A stretch of DNA of 64,000 nucleotides from contig NZ_JAYGHP010000007.1 of the NCBI RefSeq assembly GCF_034932065.1, positions 62,001-126,000 on the forward strand. The letters are read 5' to 3'. The notes beneath the pieces are model-generated. The model was not told the origin of the DNA. It was given only the letters and a program-made list of their open reading frames with translations, and searched no databases. This document shows positions 18,852-27,938 of the stretch, piece by piece. This DNA comes from Crocosphaera sp. UHCC 0190 (lineage in GTDB: Bacteria > Cyanobacteriota > Cyanobacteriia > Cyanobacteriales > Microcystaceae). Numbering within the stretch: position 1 is the first letter of the stretch; the number at the start of each line of letters is the position of its first letter. Both the position numbers and the translations under genes were made by a program.

Positions 18852-19439
18852 ATGCAAGTCCAAATTGAAAAACAGTATTACACATCAGAAGAATATTGTC
18901 AGTTAGAAGAAACAGCAGAATATAAAAATGAATATCGAGACGGAGAAATTATTCCGATGACAGGAGCAACCATTAATCATAATCTTATTGCTGGTAATTT
19001 TTATAAAATTTTTCCGACCAATATCAACAATGAGGATTATTGGGTTTTCATGAGTGATGTGCGGTTATGGATGCCAGAATATCGCTTATATACCTATCCT
19101 GATGTGATGGTGGTTAAAGGTAAACCTGTTTATGAGGGAAAAGGGACAAATAATATAATCAATGCGTTAATTATTGTAGAGGTATTATCGAAATCTACGA
19201 GAGATTATGATCGGACTGATAAGTTTAAATTTTATCGCTCAATTCCCGAATTTAAAGAATATATATTAATCGATCAATATAGTTATTATATTGAACAATT
19301 TTATAAACAAAATAATGGGGAATGGCTTTTTAAAACTTATGAATCAGAAAATGATATTTTAAAATTATATTCGGTGTATTTTCAACTTTCTATTTTAGAT
19401 ATTTATAATCGAGTAGATTTTGCTCTAGAAGAAGAATGA
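18852..19439 (+). CDS. Uma2-family (DUF820) putative endonuclease
   Basis: A 195-residue member of the Uma2 family, greatly expanded in cyanobacteria and predicted to have a PD-(D/E)XK nuclease fold. Conserved features are TSEEYCQLEETAEYKNEYRDGEI near the start, PDVMVVKGKP with the catalytic Asp, and IVEVLSKSTRDYDRTDKFKFYR with Glu and a downstream Lys. I chose ATG 18852, preceded by TAGGAG and AGAGG, over ATG 18813 which lies in a palindrome. Substrate unknown; often linked to mobile DNA. Confidence 0.85.
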   Translation: MQVQIEKQYYTSEEYCQLEETAEYKNEYRDGEIIPMTGATINHNLIAGNFYKIFPTNINNEDYWVFMSDVRLWMPEYRLYTYPDVMVVKGKPVYEGKGTNNIINALIIVEVLSKSTRDYDRTDKFKFYRSIPEFKEYILIDQYSYYIEQFYKQNNGEWLFKTYESENDILKLYSVYFQLSILDIYNRVDFALEEE

Positions 19440-19471
19440 TAAAATAGAAAAAATCAATCAATTCTAATCCT

Positions 19472-19687
19472 ATGGAAAATACCTCAACCTTTCAAAAAGC
19501 AATAGAAACTGTCGAAGCTCTTTCGCCAGAGGAACAAACTATACTTATAGATATTATTCAAAATCGTCTAGGAGAACATAAACGTCAAGAACTCTTACAA
19601 GACATTACTGAAGCTGAACAGAATTATCTTTCAGGTAATTTTAAACAAGGTTCAGTGGCAGATTTAATGGCAGAATTAGACGAATGA
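19472..19687 (+). CDS. Antitoxin of a RelE-type pair
   Basis: A 71-residue acidic protein (FQKAIETVEALSPEEQTILI, then IIQNRLGEHKRQELLQDI and LMAELDE) of a type common directly upstream of YafQ/RelE-like toxins in cyanobacteria. The stop overlaps the toxin start as ATGA (19684-19687), the normal coupling for such pairs. It would bind and neutralise the toxin and repress the operon. Confidence 0.75.
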   Translation: MENTSTFQKAIETVEALSPEEQTILIDIIQNRLGEHKRQELLQDITEAEQNYLSGNFKQGSVADLMAELDE

Positions 19688-19959
19688 AAAATTTACTTTG
19701 GACTGAGACATTTACCCGAAAATTTAAGCGTCTAGTTCATCAAAATCCTCAACAGAGGCTAGAGCAGTTAAGCAAGAATCCTTTTCATCCCAGTCTACGA
19801 ACCCATAAACTAAAAGGGGAATTTTCAGGAATTTGGTCATGTTCCATTGATTATAGTTATCGTATTTTGTTTAAATTTAATCGTATTTTGTTTAAATTTA
19901 CTAGAGAGGAAAATGATATTTTGTTGCTAACGCTAGGCTCTCATGATGAAGTTTATTAG
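19684..19959 (+). CDS. RelE/YafQ-family toxin carrying a 21-bp tandem duplication
   Basis: A 91-residue RelE-superfamily toxin, which would cleave mRNA on the ribosome. Family features are LLWTETFTRKFKRLVHQNP, LKGEFSGIWSCSIDYSYRIL and the end LLLTLGSHDEVY. The unit of 21 nt at 19861-19881 is repeated at 19882-19900, giving RILFKFN-RILFKF in place of a single strand just before the C-terminal strand. This seven-residue insertion in the core sheet could disable the toxin. Confidence 0.8.
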   Translation: MKNLLWTETFTRKFKRLVHQNPQQRLEQLSKNPFHPSLRTHKLKGEFSGIWSCSIDYSYRILFKFNRILFKFTREENDILLLTLGSHDEVY

Positions 19960-19972
19960 AAAGCTTTCTGAT

Positions 19973-22033
19973 TTAACAATTCATGTGTAAATTATCGACT
20001 AAAAATGACCACTTATCAGCAATTTCTTCTATCATTTTAGTGGTAGGTTTTCCCGCCCCATGACCCGCTTTTGTTTCAATGCGAATTAATACAGCTTTAT
20101 CTCCAATATGAGCATTTTGTAAAGCCGCAGCAAACTTAAAACTATGGGCAGGAACCACACGATCATCATGATCTGCTGTTGTAATCATTGTAGCAGGATA
20201 AGCAGTTTTTGACTTTAAATTATGCAAGGGAGAATAGGCATAAAGTGTCTTAAAATCTGCTTCATTTTCTGCACTTCCATATTCGGAACACCAAGCCCAA
20301 CCTATGGTAAATTTATGAAATCTCAGCATATCTAATACCCCCACAGCAGGTAAAGCAGCCGCAAATAAATCGGGTTTTTGGGTCATACAAGCTCCCACTA
20401 ATAACCCCCCATTACTACCCCCACCAATGGCTAATTTTTGAGGAGATGTATAGTTATTCGTTATTAACCATTCGGCAGCAGTAATCAAGTCATCAAAGAC
20501 ATTTTGTTTCTTATTTTTCATCCCTGCTTGATGCCATTCTTCCCCATATTCTCCCCCTCCTCTTAAGTTGGGAACAGCGTAAACTCCTCCCATTTCCATC
20601 CAAACAAGATTACTTATGGAGAAATTAGGGGTTAAGGAGACATTGAAGCCACCATATCCGTAGAGATAAGTCGGGTTATTGCTATCAAATTTTAACCCTT
20701 TTTTGTGAGTAATAAACATAGGGATTTGTGTCCCGTCTTTACTCTGATAAAATATTTGTTTTGTTTCAAAAATATCAGGATTAAAGTCTACACTGGGTTG
20801 GCGAAAAAGGGTACTTTCTCCTGTAATCATATCGTAACGATAAATGGTTGAAGGTGTCGTAAAACTGGTAAAATTATAGAAGGTTTCTGTATCATGTTTT
20901 TTACCACCAAATCCCCCAACGGTTCCGATTCCAGGTAAGGTTACTTCTCGGATAAAATTCCCTTGTAAATCAAAGATTTTAATACAGGAATAGGCATCTT
21001 TTAGATAGTCACAAATAAATTGATTATTTAAAATACCAACATCTTCTAGGGTTTCGTCTGTTTCAGGGATAATTTCTAGCCAATTTTCTTTATTCGGTTG
21101 ATTAATATCAATCTTAATTACTTTACCTTTAGGAGAGTTTAAATCAGTGCGAAAATAAAAATTTGAGCCATCATTATCGATAAAGCTATAATCAGCTTCA
21201 AATTCGTTGATCAGTTCAATTACTTGAGCATTGGGGTTAGTTAAATCTTTATAAAAAATGAGATTTTTGGGATCTGTTCCTTTCCAAACACTAATAATTA
21301 AATATTGTCCATCTTCGGTAACATTGCCACTAAACCCCCATTCTTTTTCGTCAGGACGATCATAAATTAAAATGTCTTCAGTTTGGGGGGTTCCTAACTG
21401 ATGATAATAGAGTTTTTGATAATAATTGATGTCTTCAAGTTTTGTTTTTTCCTTGGGTTCATTATAACGACTATAGAAAAATCCTTGATTATCTTTTGTC
21501 CAAGATGCACCGGAAAATTTAATCCATTTGAGATGATCGGATAAGTCGTTGACCGTTTCAATTTCTTTAACTTTCCATTCTACCCAATCTGATCCGGATG
21601 TGGATAACCCATAGGCTAAATATTGACCATTTTTAGAAATGGATAAGCCTGATAAAGCCACTGTCCCATCTTCTGTAATGGTGTTAGGATCTAATAAAAT
21701 TGTGGGTTCATCATCAAGATTTTTTAAGGTGTATAAAACGCTTTGATTTTGTAAGCCATTGTTTTTAAAATAAAAATAGCGATCGCCTTCTTTAAAGGGA
21801 ATACTATACTTTTCATAATCCCATAGTTGGGTTAACCGTTGTTTAATGGTTTCTCTGGCTGAAATTTGGGATAAATAATCAAAAGTAATCTTATTTTGTG
21901 CTGCTATCCAAGCTTGACTTTCTTTTGAGTCTGGGTTTTCTAACCAACGATAAGGATCTTTAACTTCGATCCCATGATAAACATCAATCACATCTTGTTG
22001 CGGGGTGTTTGGATAGGAAAACTTAGGTGACAT
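19973..22033 (-). CDS. Prolyl oligopeptidase family serine peptidase
   Basis: A 686-residue enzyme of peptidase family S9A that cleaves short peptides after proline. The N-terminal region (IEVKDPYRWLENPDSKESQA) and beta-propeller lead to the C-terminal hydrolase domain with the catalytic Ser in GGGSNGGLLVGACM (about residue 558), Asp in DHDDRVVPAHSFKFAA (about 641) and His in ETKAGHGAGKP (about 675). The length is normal for prolyl endopeptidase. There is no signal peptide, so it is probably cytoplasmic. It is transcribed alone. Confidence 0.94.
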   Translation of the reverse strand: MSPKFSYPNTPQQDVIDVYHGIEVKDPYRWLENPDSKESQAWIAAQNKITFDYLSQISARETIKQRLTQLWDYEKYSIPFKEGDRYFYFKNNGLQNQSVLYTLKNLDDEPTILLDPNTITEDGTVALSGLSISKNGQYLAYGLSTSGSDWVEWKVKEIETVNDLSDHLKWIKFSGASWTKDNQGFFYSRYNEPKEKTKLEDINYYQKLYYHQLGTPQTEDILIYDRPDEKEWGFSGNVTEDGQYLIISVWKGTDPKNLIFYKDLTNPNAQVIELINEFEADYSFIDNDGSNFYFRTDLNSPKGKVIKIDINQPNKENWLEIIPETDETLEDVGILNNQFICDYLKDAYSCIKIFDLQGNFIREVTLPGIGTVGGFGGKKHDTETFYNFTSFTTPSTIYRYDMITGESTLFRQPSVDFNPDIFETKQIFYQSKDGTQIPMFITHKKGLKFDSNNPTYLYGYGGFNVSLTPNFSISNLVWMEMGGVYAVPNLRGGGEYGEEWHQAGMKNKKQNVFDDLITAAEWLITNNYTSPQKLAIGGGSNGGLLVGACMTQKPDLFAAALPAVGVLDMLRFHKFTIGWAWCSEYGSAENEADFKTLYAYSPLHNLKSKTAYPATMITTADHDDRVVPAHSFKFAAALQNAHIGDKAVLIRIETKAGHGAGKPTTKMIEEIADKWSFLVDNLHMNC

Positions 22034-22167
22034 TTTTAGAAACTTATGAGGTAATGACCATCCCTTACAATCTTATCATAAATTTTTATCGGAAGTTTAA
22101 GATTAACAGGATTTTAAAATTAAATTATATCTATGTTGCCATAATTACCTTGATAATTAGGCTATTT

Positions 22168-23088
22168 TTAAAATAACAGCCTAATTCCTCCTACTACAGA
22201 AAAATTATCAACACTTTCCCCTTCTTCTCTGGAGAAATCAGATGTTCTTCCGACTAAACGTATCCAATTAATCCCCAAATAAGGAGCATGATTACGATTG
22301 ATTTCATAACGTAACCGTAACCCGAATTCAATATCATTAACCCCTGAACCAATCCCAAAATTTTCTACTTCTTGAGCAGCAAGATTAATCTCAAATCTGG
22401 GTTGCAAAATTAATTTTTGAGTCACTAATAATTCTTGTTCTACTTCAAGTCTTGCTGATATATCTCCATTTTCACTAATAAATAAAGCGGTATCAACTTC
22501 AAATAAATTAGGAGCTAATCCCTCTACTCCAATGACAGCAAAGACACGACCTTTATCATCATCAGGGCCATATTCTCTATCATATCGTAAACCCACTTGT
22601 AAATCCCAAAAAGGGGCAATTAAATAACCATAAAGCAGTTGTATTTCAGCGTCTCCACTTTCTTTTTCAGCAAAAGCAACTTCTCCCTCGGTTTTTAACC
22701 AAATTCTTTCATAGTCACCTCCAACCCAACCTTGAACATCCCAATAAAATAAATCTTTTCCATCACTTGCACGATATTCTAATCTATCAACTAATAAAAG
22801 CCAAAAAATTTCGTCATCTTCTATGGGTGACGGCCAGTTTTCTTCGTTTTCTTCATTAGTATCAGGAACCTCATATTCTTGTTGTGCGAATTCTTGATTA
22901 AAGTTTTCATTGGCTACAAAATCATCATCAAAATCTTGTGTAAATATGTCCTGATTATTGTTAGTAATTGTTTCCTTGAGCTTGAAAATTTCTAAATGCT
23001 GTGTGGTTTCAGATTGAACAATAGGAATATTAATTAAAGACAAGAATCCAGTTAAAAAACTAGAATAAATAATTATTTTTGAGTTCAT
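22168..23088 (-). CDS. copB: CopB-type copper resistance outer-membrane protein
   Basis: A 306-residue CopB-family protein. It has a signal peptide (IIIYSSFLTGFLSLINIPIV), an acidic spacer of about 60 residues, then the beta-barrel domain with the typical motifs DRLEYRASDGKDLFYWDVQGW, LLYGYLIAPFWDLQVGLRYD and the closing APYLGINWIRLVGRTSDF. CopB proteins bind or export copper at the outer membrane. The ATG follows the copA stop codon without any gap, so the two are surely co-transcribed. The spacer is less Met/His-rich than in proteobacterial CopB. Confidence 0.9.
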   Translation of the reverse strand: MNSKIIIYSSFLTGFLSLINIPIVQSETTQHLEIFKLKETITNNNQDIFTQDFDDDFVANENFNQEFAQQEYEVPDTNEENEENWPSPIEDDEIFWLLLVDRLEYRASDGKDLFYWDVQGWVGGDYERIWLKTEGEVAFAEKESGDAEIQLLYGYLIAPFWDLQVGLRYDREYGPDDDKGRVFAVIGVEGLAPNLFEVDTALFISENGDISARLEVEQELLVTQKLILQPRFEINLAAQEVENFGIGSGVNDIEFGLRLRYEINRNHAPYLGINWIRLVGRTSDFSREEGESVDNFSVVGGIRLLF

Positions 23089-24855
23089 TTAACTGGCCTC
23101 AACCGGACGATCAGCAATCGCAACAGTCCGAAACATTCCCACTTTCATGTGATAAAGTAAATGACAATGCAAGGGCCATTTACCCGTCACATCAACGTTA
23201 ACTTCGACAGACATTTTCTCAGCAGGTTTAACAATCACGGTATGTTTGCGAGGTTTATATTGACCTGCACCATTATCTAATTCCATCCACATTCCATGTA
23301 AATGGATGGGATGTTCCATCATAGTTTGATTGATAAAAGTTAGACGTAATCTTTCCCCTTTATAAAAGGTAATTTCTTTTTCTTCTGAATATTTTTTGCC
23401 ATTAAATGACCACATATAACGTTCCATATTTCCTGTTAAATGTAGTTCTATTTCTCTGTCTGGTTTTCGTTGGTCATAACCAGGAATAATATTACGAAGA
23501 TCACTATAAACTAAAATACGAGTTCCTGTATTTTCTAACCCAATTCCTGGTTCATTTAAACGACTTTGTACCATCATGGGAACACCAGCATTTCCTACAC
23601 CGAAATCGTTAGAATCATTCATAACTGCTTCATCATTGAACATATCATGTTCCATTGTTGTATGATCCATATTTTCTGAAGCATCATGATTCATAGAACC
23701 GTGATCATTATGTCCTGAACTATCATGATTCATGGTTGAATTATTATTCATTCCTGACATATCATGATTCATTCCCATATCTTTCATTGAACGGACGGGA
23801 CGTTCTCGAAGTTTAGGAATAGGTGCGCTCATTCCTTTACTAATAGCTAAAGTTCCACGTGCATAACCACTACGATCCATTGTTTCTGCAAAAATAGTAT
23901 AAGCTTCCTCTTTTCTTGGTTGTACAATGACATCATAAGTTTCTGAGACTCCAATACGAAATTCATCAACAGTAACAGGTTGAATATTCTGACCATCTGC
24001 TTGCACAACGGTCATTCTTAAACCAGGAATACGCACATCAAAAAAAGTCATGGCCGCAGCATTAATAAATCTCAATCTGACTTTTTCCCCTGGTTTAAAA
24101 ATTCCTGTCCAATTTGTTTCTGGAACTAAACCATTCATTAAATAACTATAAGTAGCACCTGTTACATCAGCAATATCTGTGGGGTCCATTCGCATTTCCC
24201 TCCACATAGAATCATCAGATAAGTGTTCAATAGTTCGTCTTTGGTTGTTGTAATAAGCACTCATTTTTTTGAGATTACTTAATACATCATGGGGGTCTTC
24301 ATAAGTCCAGTCAGAAAGAATTACAACATAATCTTTGTCATATTCAAAGGGTTCTGGTTCTATGGGATCAATAATCATTGCACCAAAATGACCCCGTTGT
24401 TCTTGTAGTCCACTATGACTGTGATACCAATAGGTTCCATTCTGAATAACTGGAAATTCATAAGTAAAGGTTTGACCTGGTTTTATTCCCGCAAAACTAA
24501 CCCCAGGAACTCCATCCATTTTAGATGGTAATATGATACCATGCCAATGAATAGAAGTATCTTGATTAAGATTATTAGTAACGTTAATTTTGGCGGTTTG
24601 TCCTTCTTTTAAACGAATTAAAGGCGCAGGAATGGTATTATTGACGGTGATTCCTGTGGCTTTTCGACCACCAATTTTAACGCTAGTTTCTTGAATTGTT
24701 AAGTCAATAACATCAGAATATTTTGAGTTATCTTGAACTGCTTTTTGACCCTTCATCGGTTGACTATGAGCAGGAGTTAAATAATCTAATCCAACAGCTA
24801 AACCTAGTCCTGTTGTCAAACGCAAAAAGTTACGTCTATTTAATGGATTTTTCAT
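23089..24855 (-). CDS. copA: CopA-type multicopper oxidase
   Basis: A 588-residue periplasmic multicopper oxidase that oxidises Cu(I). A Tat signal (NRRNFLRLTTGLGLAVG) opens the protein; copper ligands are in IHWHG, WYHSHSG, HPIHLHGMW and the C-terminal HCHLLYHMKVGMF, which holds the type 1 Cys, His and Met. A Met/His-rich segment of about 50 residues (about 365-420, for example MNHDMSGMNNNS) should bind copper. I chose ATG 24855 over the upstream TTG 24879, since the Tat motif then begins at residue 6. First gene of the copA-copB pair. Confidence 0.95.
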   Translation of the reverse strand: MKNPLNRRNFLRLTTGLGLAVGLDYLTPAHSQPMKGQKAVQDNSKYSDVIDLTIQETSVKIGGRKATGITVNNTIPAPLIRLKEGQTAKINVTNNLNQDTSIHWHGIILPSKMDGVPGVSFAGIKPGQTFTYEFPVIQNGTYWYHSHSGLQEQRGHFGAMIIDPIEPEPFEYDKDYVVILSDWTYEDPHDVLSNLKKMSAYYNNQRRTIEHLSDDSMWREMRMDPTDIADVTGATYSYLMNGLVPETNWTGIFKPGEKVRLRFINAAAMTFFDVRIPGLRMTVVQADGQNIQPVTVDEFRIGVSETYDVIVQPRKEEAYTIFAETMDRSGYARGTLAISKGMSAPIPKLRERPVRSMKDMGMNHDMSGMNNNSTMNHDSSGHNDHGSMNHDASENMDHTTMEHDMFNDEAVMNDSNDFGVGNAGVPMMVQSRLNEPGIGLENTGTRILVYSDLRNIIPGYDQRKPDREIELHLTGNMERYMWSFNGKKYSEEKEITFYKGERLRLTFINQTMMEHPIHLHGMWMELDNGAGQYKPRKHTVIVKPAEKMSVEVNVDVTGKWPLHCHLLYHMKVGMFRTVAIADRPVEAS

Positions 24856-25008
24856 AATTATAATAATCTTGATTGACAATACAAGTTTTTTCGTACAGGA
24901 GTTACTTGAGATCTTAAAAATTACAATACAAAATAGCCTGTAGGGGCAATTTTATTTAATGTATTTGTTGTATTAATTGATTCTTTCAAGAACCCACTCC
25001 CAGATTAT

Positions 25009-25212
25009 TTATGATTTTCCTTTCTTGGGAGGATGAGAATTTTGCTCATGTCCTTCATGGTCATGATTACCACAATTATTATACCAATCTTGTGTTAATT
25101 GAGATTGATTTTTGTCTAGGGTTTTTGCATTGACTGGGTTGGAAATTAAGGCGATCGCAAAAGTTCCACTAATGACTATTCCCAATATTAAAGCAGATTT
25201 TAACCTTTTCAT
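25009..25212 (-). CDS. Small secreted His-rich protein
   Basis: 67 residues with a signal peptide (LKSALILGIVISGTFAIALI, cleavage after VNA) and a short mature part ending in NNCGNHDHEGHEQNSHPPKK, rich in His with one Cys, suited to binding copper. It lies upstream of copA on the same strand and downstream of a CopR-like direct repeat (25264-25281), so it is probably part of the copper regulon. Family not recognised. Confidence 0.7.
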   Translation of the reverse strand: MKRLKSALILGIVISGTFAIALISNPVNAKTLDKNQSQLTQDWYNNCGNHDHEGHEQNSHPPKKGKS

Positions 25213-25263
25213 TATTGTTGAAGAATCCTAAAATTGACTACATTTTGAGTATGACAAAAGAAA

Positions 25264-25281
25264 ATGAAATCACCATGAAAT
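25264..25281 (-). promoter_or_regulatory. Candidate CopR box 2 (direct repeat)
   Basis: ATGAAATCACCATGAAAT: two ATGAAAT half-sites with 11-nt period, the layout bound by OmpR-family dimers. It lies 52 nt before the small His-rich gene. It differs from box 1 only in the two central bases. Confidence 0.6.
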
Positions 25282-25300
25282 TGCTTTAAAAATTTTCAGT

Positions 25301-25666
25301 TTATTGTTGAGTCTGATGATGGTTCATAGTTCCAGTTCCAATTCCCACCATTTCCCCCATTTGGTGTATTTGTCCTGCTAATTGCTCCATTTCTGACATC
25401 ATCTGTTGATGTTGCTTGTGCATTTGGGTGATTTCTTCTGGAGTCATTTGGTTCATTTCTTCTTGCATTTCTTTAAGCATTTGCTGCATTTGTCCGATGG
25501 ATTTTTGATAACTTTGACGTATTTGCTCAGGAGTCATTGATGAGCTTGCTTGAGCGACTATAATAGGGGTAATAGGAGAAGTTTCTGCGACAACAGGAAG
25601 ACTGGTTAATGATGTGCTTATTCCCAATGCGATCGCTGTAATAACGTGATTACTTATAAGTTTCAT
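25301..25666 (-). CDS. Secreted Met/Gln-rich small protein of the copper locus
   Basis: 121 residues: a signal peptide (VITAIALGISTSLTSLPVVA), then a helical, strongly Met- and Gln-rich segment (SMTPEQIRQSYQKSIGQMQQ, MNQMTPEEITQMHKQHQQMM) and a MNHHQTQQ tail. Methionine and histidine spacing suits Cu(I) binding, comparable in character to periplasmic CopM/CopK-like proteins, though no homology is claimed. It is divergent from copR with a CopR-like box in the shared promoter region. Confidence 0.7.
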   Translation of the reverse strand: MKLISNHVITAIALGISTSLTSLPVVAETSPITPIIVAQASSSMTPEQIRQSYQKSIGQMQQMLKEMQEEMNQMTPEEITQMHKQHQQMMSEMEQLAGQIHQMGEMVGIGTGTMNHHQTQQ

Positions 25667-25719
25667 GATGTTATCTTTTTAAGTCGTAGTTGATCTCACC
25701 TTTATTATTGCGCCTAAAA

Positions 25720-25737
25720 ATGAAATCAGGATGAAAT
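25720..25737. promoter_or_regulatory. Candidate CopR box 1 (direct repeat)
   Basis: ATGAAATCAGGATGAAAT: two ATGAAAT half-sites with 11-nt period. It lies in the 155-nt region between the divergent Met-rich gene and copR and could control both. The CopR site reported for Synechocystis also contains spaced TTCAT repeats on one strand, as far as I recall. Confidence 0.65.
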
Positions 25738-25821
25738 GACGCTATGATTTTTTTGAGTCATAATCATTGATTATTATGTTAATGATAGAAATATCAACAT
25801 CAAGAGAAAACTTTTAAATTT

Positions 25822-26523
25822 ATGCGTATTCTTTTAGTGGAAGATGAACCCGACTTAGGAAAGGCAATTAAACGCACGTTAACTGAACATAATTATATTG
25901 TAGATTGGGCGCAAGATGGGGAAGAAGGATTAAGCTTTTTAGAAATGGGTTCTCAACAGTATACTTTGGGGATTTTTGACTGGTTGCTGCCTAAGTTATT
26001 AGGAATTGATTTACTCAAAAAAATACGACAAAAAAATAATCCTTTACCCGTCTTAATTTTAACAGCTAAAGATCAAGAAGAAGACAAGGTTATTGGTTTA
26101 GATGCAGGTGCTGATGATTATTTAGTTAAACCCTTTGGTATGGCAGAGTTATTAGCCAGATTACGCGCTTTACAACGTCGTTCACCTTATATTAATCCTC
26201 AACAATTGACTTTAGGAAATATAACTCTAGACTATGGTAAATATGCCATTTTTTATAAAGAAGAAAAGGGCAATAATCAGTTAATTGAATTAACAAGAAA
26301 AGAATTTCAACTCTTAGAATACTTCATGAAACATCCTAATCAAATTGTTACCCGCGATCAATTACTCTCTCAAGTTTGGGAATGGGGAAATGAACCAATG
26401 AGTAATGTTGTTGCTGCTCAAATTCGTTTATTAAGACAAAAGTTAGCACCCTATGGGGGTGAAAATTGGATTAAAACAATTTATGGATTAGGTTATCAAT
26501 TTACCCTTGATAATTCAAATTAA
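25822..26523 (+). CDS. copR: OmpR-family response regulator, copper-type (CopR-like)
   Basis: 233 residues: receiver (1-118; acidic EDE at 7-9, phospho-Asp in LGIFDWLLPKLLG about 53, Lys in DYLVKPFGM about 102) and winged-helix DNA-binding domain (about 130-230, LTRKEFQLLEYFMKHPNQIV, VWEWGNEPMSNVVAAQIRLL, KTIYGLGYQF). It is paired with the sensor kinase that follows and is divergent from genes for copper-binding proteins, so I name it CopR by context. Its expected target is the ATGAAAT direct repeat at 25720 and 25264. Confidence 0.88.
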   Translation: MRILLVEDEPDLGKAIKRTLTEHNYIVDWAQDGEEGLSFLEMGSQQYTLGIFDWLLPKLLGIDLLKKIRQKNNPLPVLILTAKDQEEDKVIGLDAGADDYLVKPFGMAELLARLRALQRRSPYINPQQLTLGNITLDYGKYAIFYKEEKGNNQLIELTRKEFQLLEYFMKHPNQIVTRDQLLSQVWEWGNEPMSNVVAAQIRLLRQKLAPYGGENWIKTIYGLGYQFTLDNSN

Positions 26524-26533
26524 CAGGATACTC

Positions 26534-27895
26534 ATGGAACAAGAAAAAACATATTTCCCTTTATTTCAACAAACACAGAGACGTTTAGCAAGTTGGTATG
26601 TTGGAATTATTAGTATTGTTTTGATAATTCTGGGTTTTGGGGTTTATGAAGCAATTATTCATGCTCATCAGATTACCATTGAAAAAGAATTAAAAACTAT
26701 TGCAGGAACCCTACATGATAGTTTTGAACCGATGCTTGATCAACCGGGAATATTAGAGGATGAAGTTATTCAATTAATGCCTAATTTGTGTCGGGTTAAT
26801 AATCCTTGTATTTCTAAAAATAATCTTTCTAATTATCGTTTGGGGGCAATTGAGAAGGGTCAATATTATTTACACCTGTTTGATCTTTCTGGTAACTTAG
26901 TCGCCTTTAACGGACAACAACCAAAAGGATTACCAATTGAAAAACATCAAAAACAACAGGAAATTTTAAAAGATAGTCAACAAAAACGTTATTTACAAAT
27001 CTCCTATATGTTACATAATAGAAAGGGGGAAAATTGGGGATATCTTCAAGTTGTTAGAAGTCTTGAAGATTTTGATAATTATCTAAAAAATGTTGCTATA
27101 ATATTACTGTTGGGATTGCCTTTAGCGATTCTTTTAATTGGGGCTTCTGCTTGGATATTAACAGGCTTAACCATGAAACCTGTCTCCCAATCCTATCGTC
27201 AAATTCAACAATTTACGGGGGATGCGGCCCATGAATTAAGAACACCTTTAGCGGCAATTCGTGCTACAGTAGAATCTCATTTAATGAGTTCAACCTTAAC
27301 AGAAAAAGAAGCAAAAGAGACCTTATCTATCTTAGGACGACAAACCCAAAGATTATCTATTTTAGTCGCTGATTTATTGATGTTATCTCGTTTAGATTGG
27401 CAGTTAACATCCAACTCTATTAATATTAAATATGAGAAAATTTGTCTTAATAATCTCATTAGTGATGTCCTAGAAGAATTAGCATCTCTGGCAATATCAT
27501 TAGATGTTTTACTACAAGCAGACATCAGGGTTAATTATCCCTTAGAAATCCTAGGAAATACCGAACAAATTTATCGTTTACTTTTTAATTTAGTGGTTAA
27601 TGGGATTCAATATACTTCCAAGGGAGGGAAAGTAATAATAATTTTAGAAAGAAATAATAAATTAGCGATAATTAAAGTAAAAGATACGGGAATTGGTATT
27701 AATTCACAAGCATTAAAACATATTTTTGAAAGGTTTTATCGAGTTGATCAAGGTCGTTCGAGAAAAGAAGGAGGTTCGGGTTTAGGGTTATCTATTGCTC
27801 AAGCGATCGCGGAAGCTCATCACGGTAAAATTGAAGTGAGAAGTGAAGTTAACAAAGGTAGCTTATTCATCCTTCAACTGCCTATAAATGTCTGA
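26534..27895 (+). CDS. copS: Sensor histidine kinase, copper-type (CopS-like)
   Basis: About 453 residues: two transmembrane helices (about 20-42 and 190-215) that bracket a periplasmic sensor domain of about 140 residues containing two cysteines and several His, then a HisKA domain with phospho-acceptor His in GDAAHELRTPLAAI, and a HATPase with N-box LLFNLVVNGIQYT, KDTGIGI and GGSGLGLSIAQAIAE. I start it at ATG 26534 (CAGGA 5 nt upstream), 10 nt after the copR stop, rather than at TTG 26507 inside copR. It would phosphorylate the preceding regulator in response to periplasmic metal. Confidence 0.9.
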   Translation: MEQEKTYFPLFQQTQRRLASWYVGIISIVLIILGFGVYEAIIHAHQITIEKELKTIAGTLHDSFEPMLDQPGILEDEVIQLMPNLCRVNNPCISKNNLSNYRLGAIEKGQYYLHLFDLSGNLVAFNGQQPKGLPIEKHQKQQEILKDSQQKRYLQISYMLHNRKGENWGYLQVVRSLEDFDNYLKNVAIILLLGLPLAILLIGASAWILTGLTMKPVSQSYRQIQQFTGDAAHELRTPLAAIRATVESHLMSSTLTEKEAKETLSILGRQTQRLSILVADLLMLSRLDWQLTSNSINIKYEKICLNNLISDVLEELASLAISLDVLLQADIRVNYPLEILGNTEQIYRLLFNLVVNGIQYTSKGGKVIIILERNNKLAIIKVKDTGIGINSQALKHIFERFYRVDQGRSRKEGGSGLGLSIAQAIAEAHHGKIEVRSEVNKGSLFILQLPINV

Positions 27896-27905
27896 GAAAC
27901 AAATA

Positions 27906-27933
27906 GTAGGGATAATTCATGAATTGCCCCTAC
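27906..27933. repeat. Intergenic palindrome, GTAGGG family
   Basis: A 28-nt element just after copS: GTAGGGATAATTCA and TGAATTGCCCCTAC pair with one mismatch. It shares the AATTCATGAATT centre with the elements at 31101 and 59357. It lies between convergent genes and may terminate both. Confidence 0.8.
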
Positions 27934-27938
27934 AAATT

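Noticed and set aside
24940..24965. GTAGGGGCAATTTTATTTAATG as another family palindrome
   Set aside because: Only the left head is present; no complementary arm follows.
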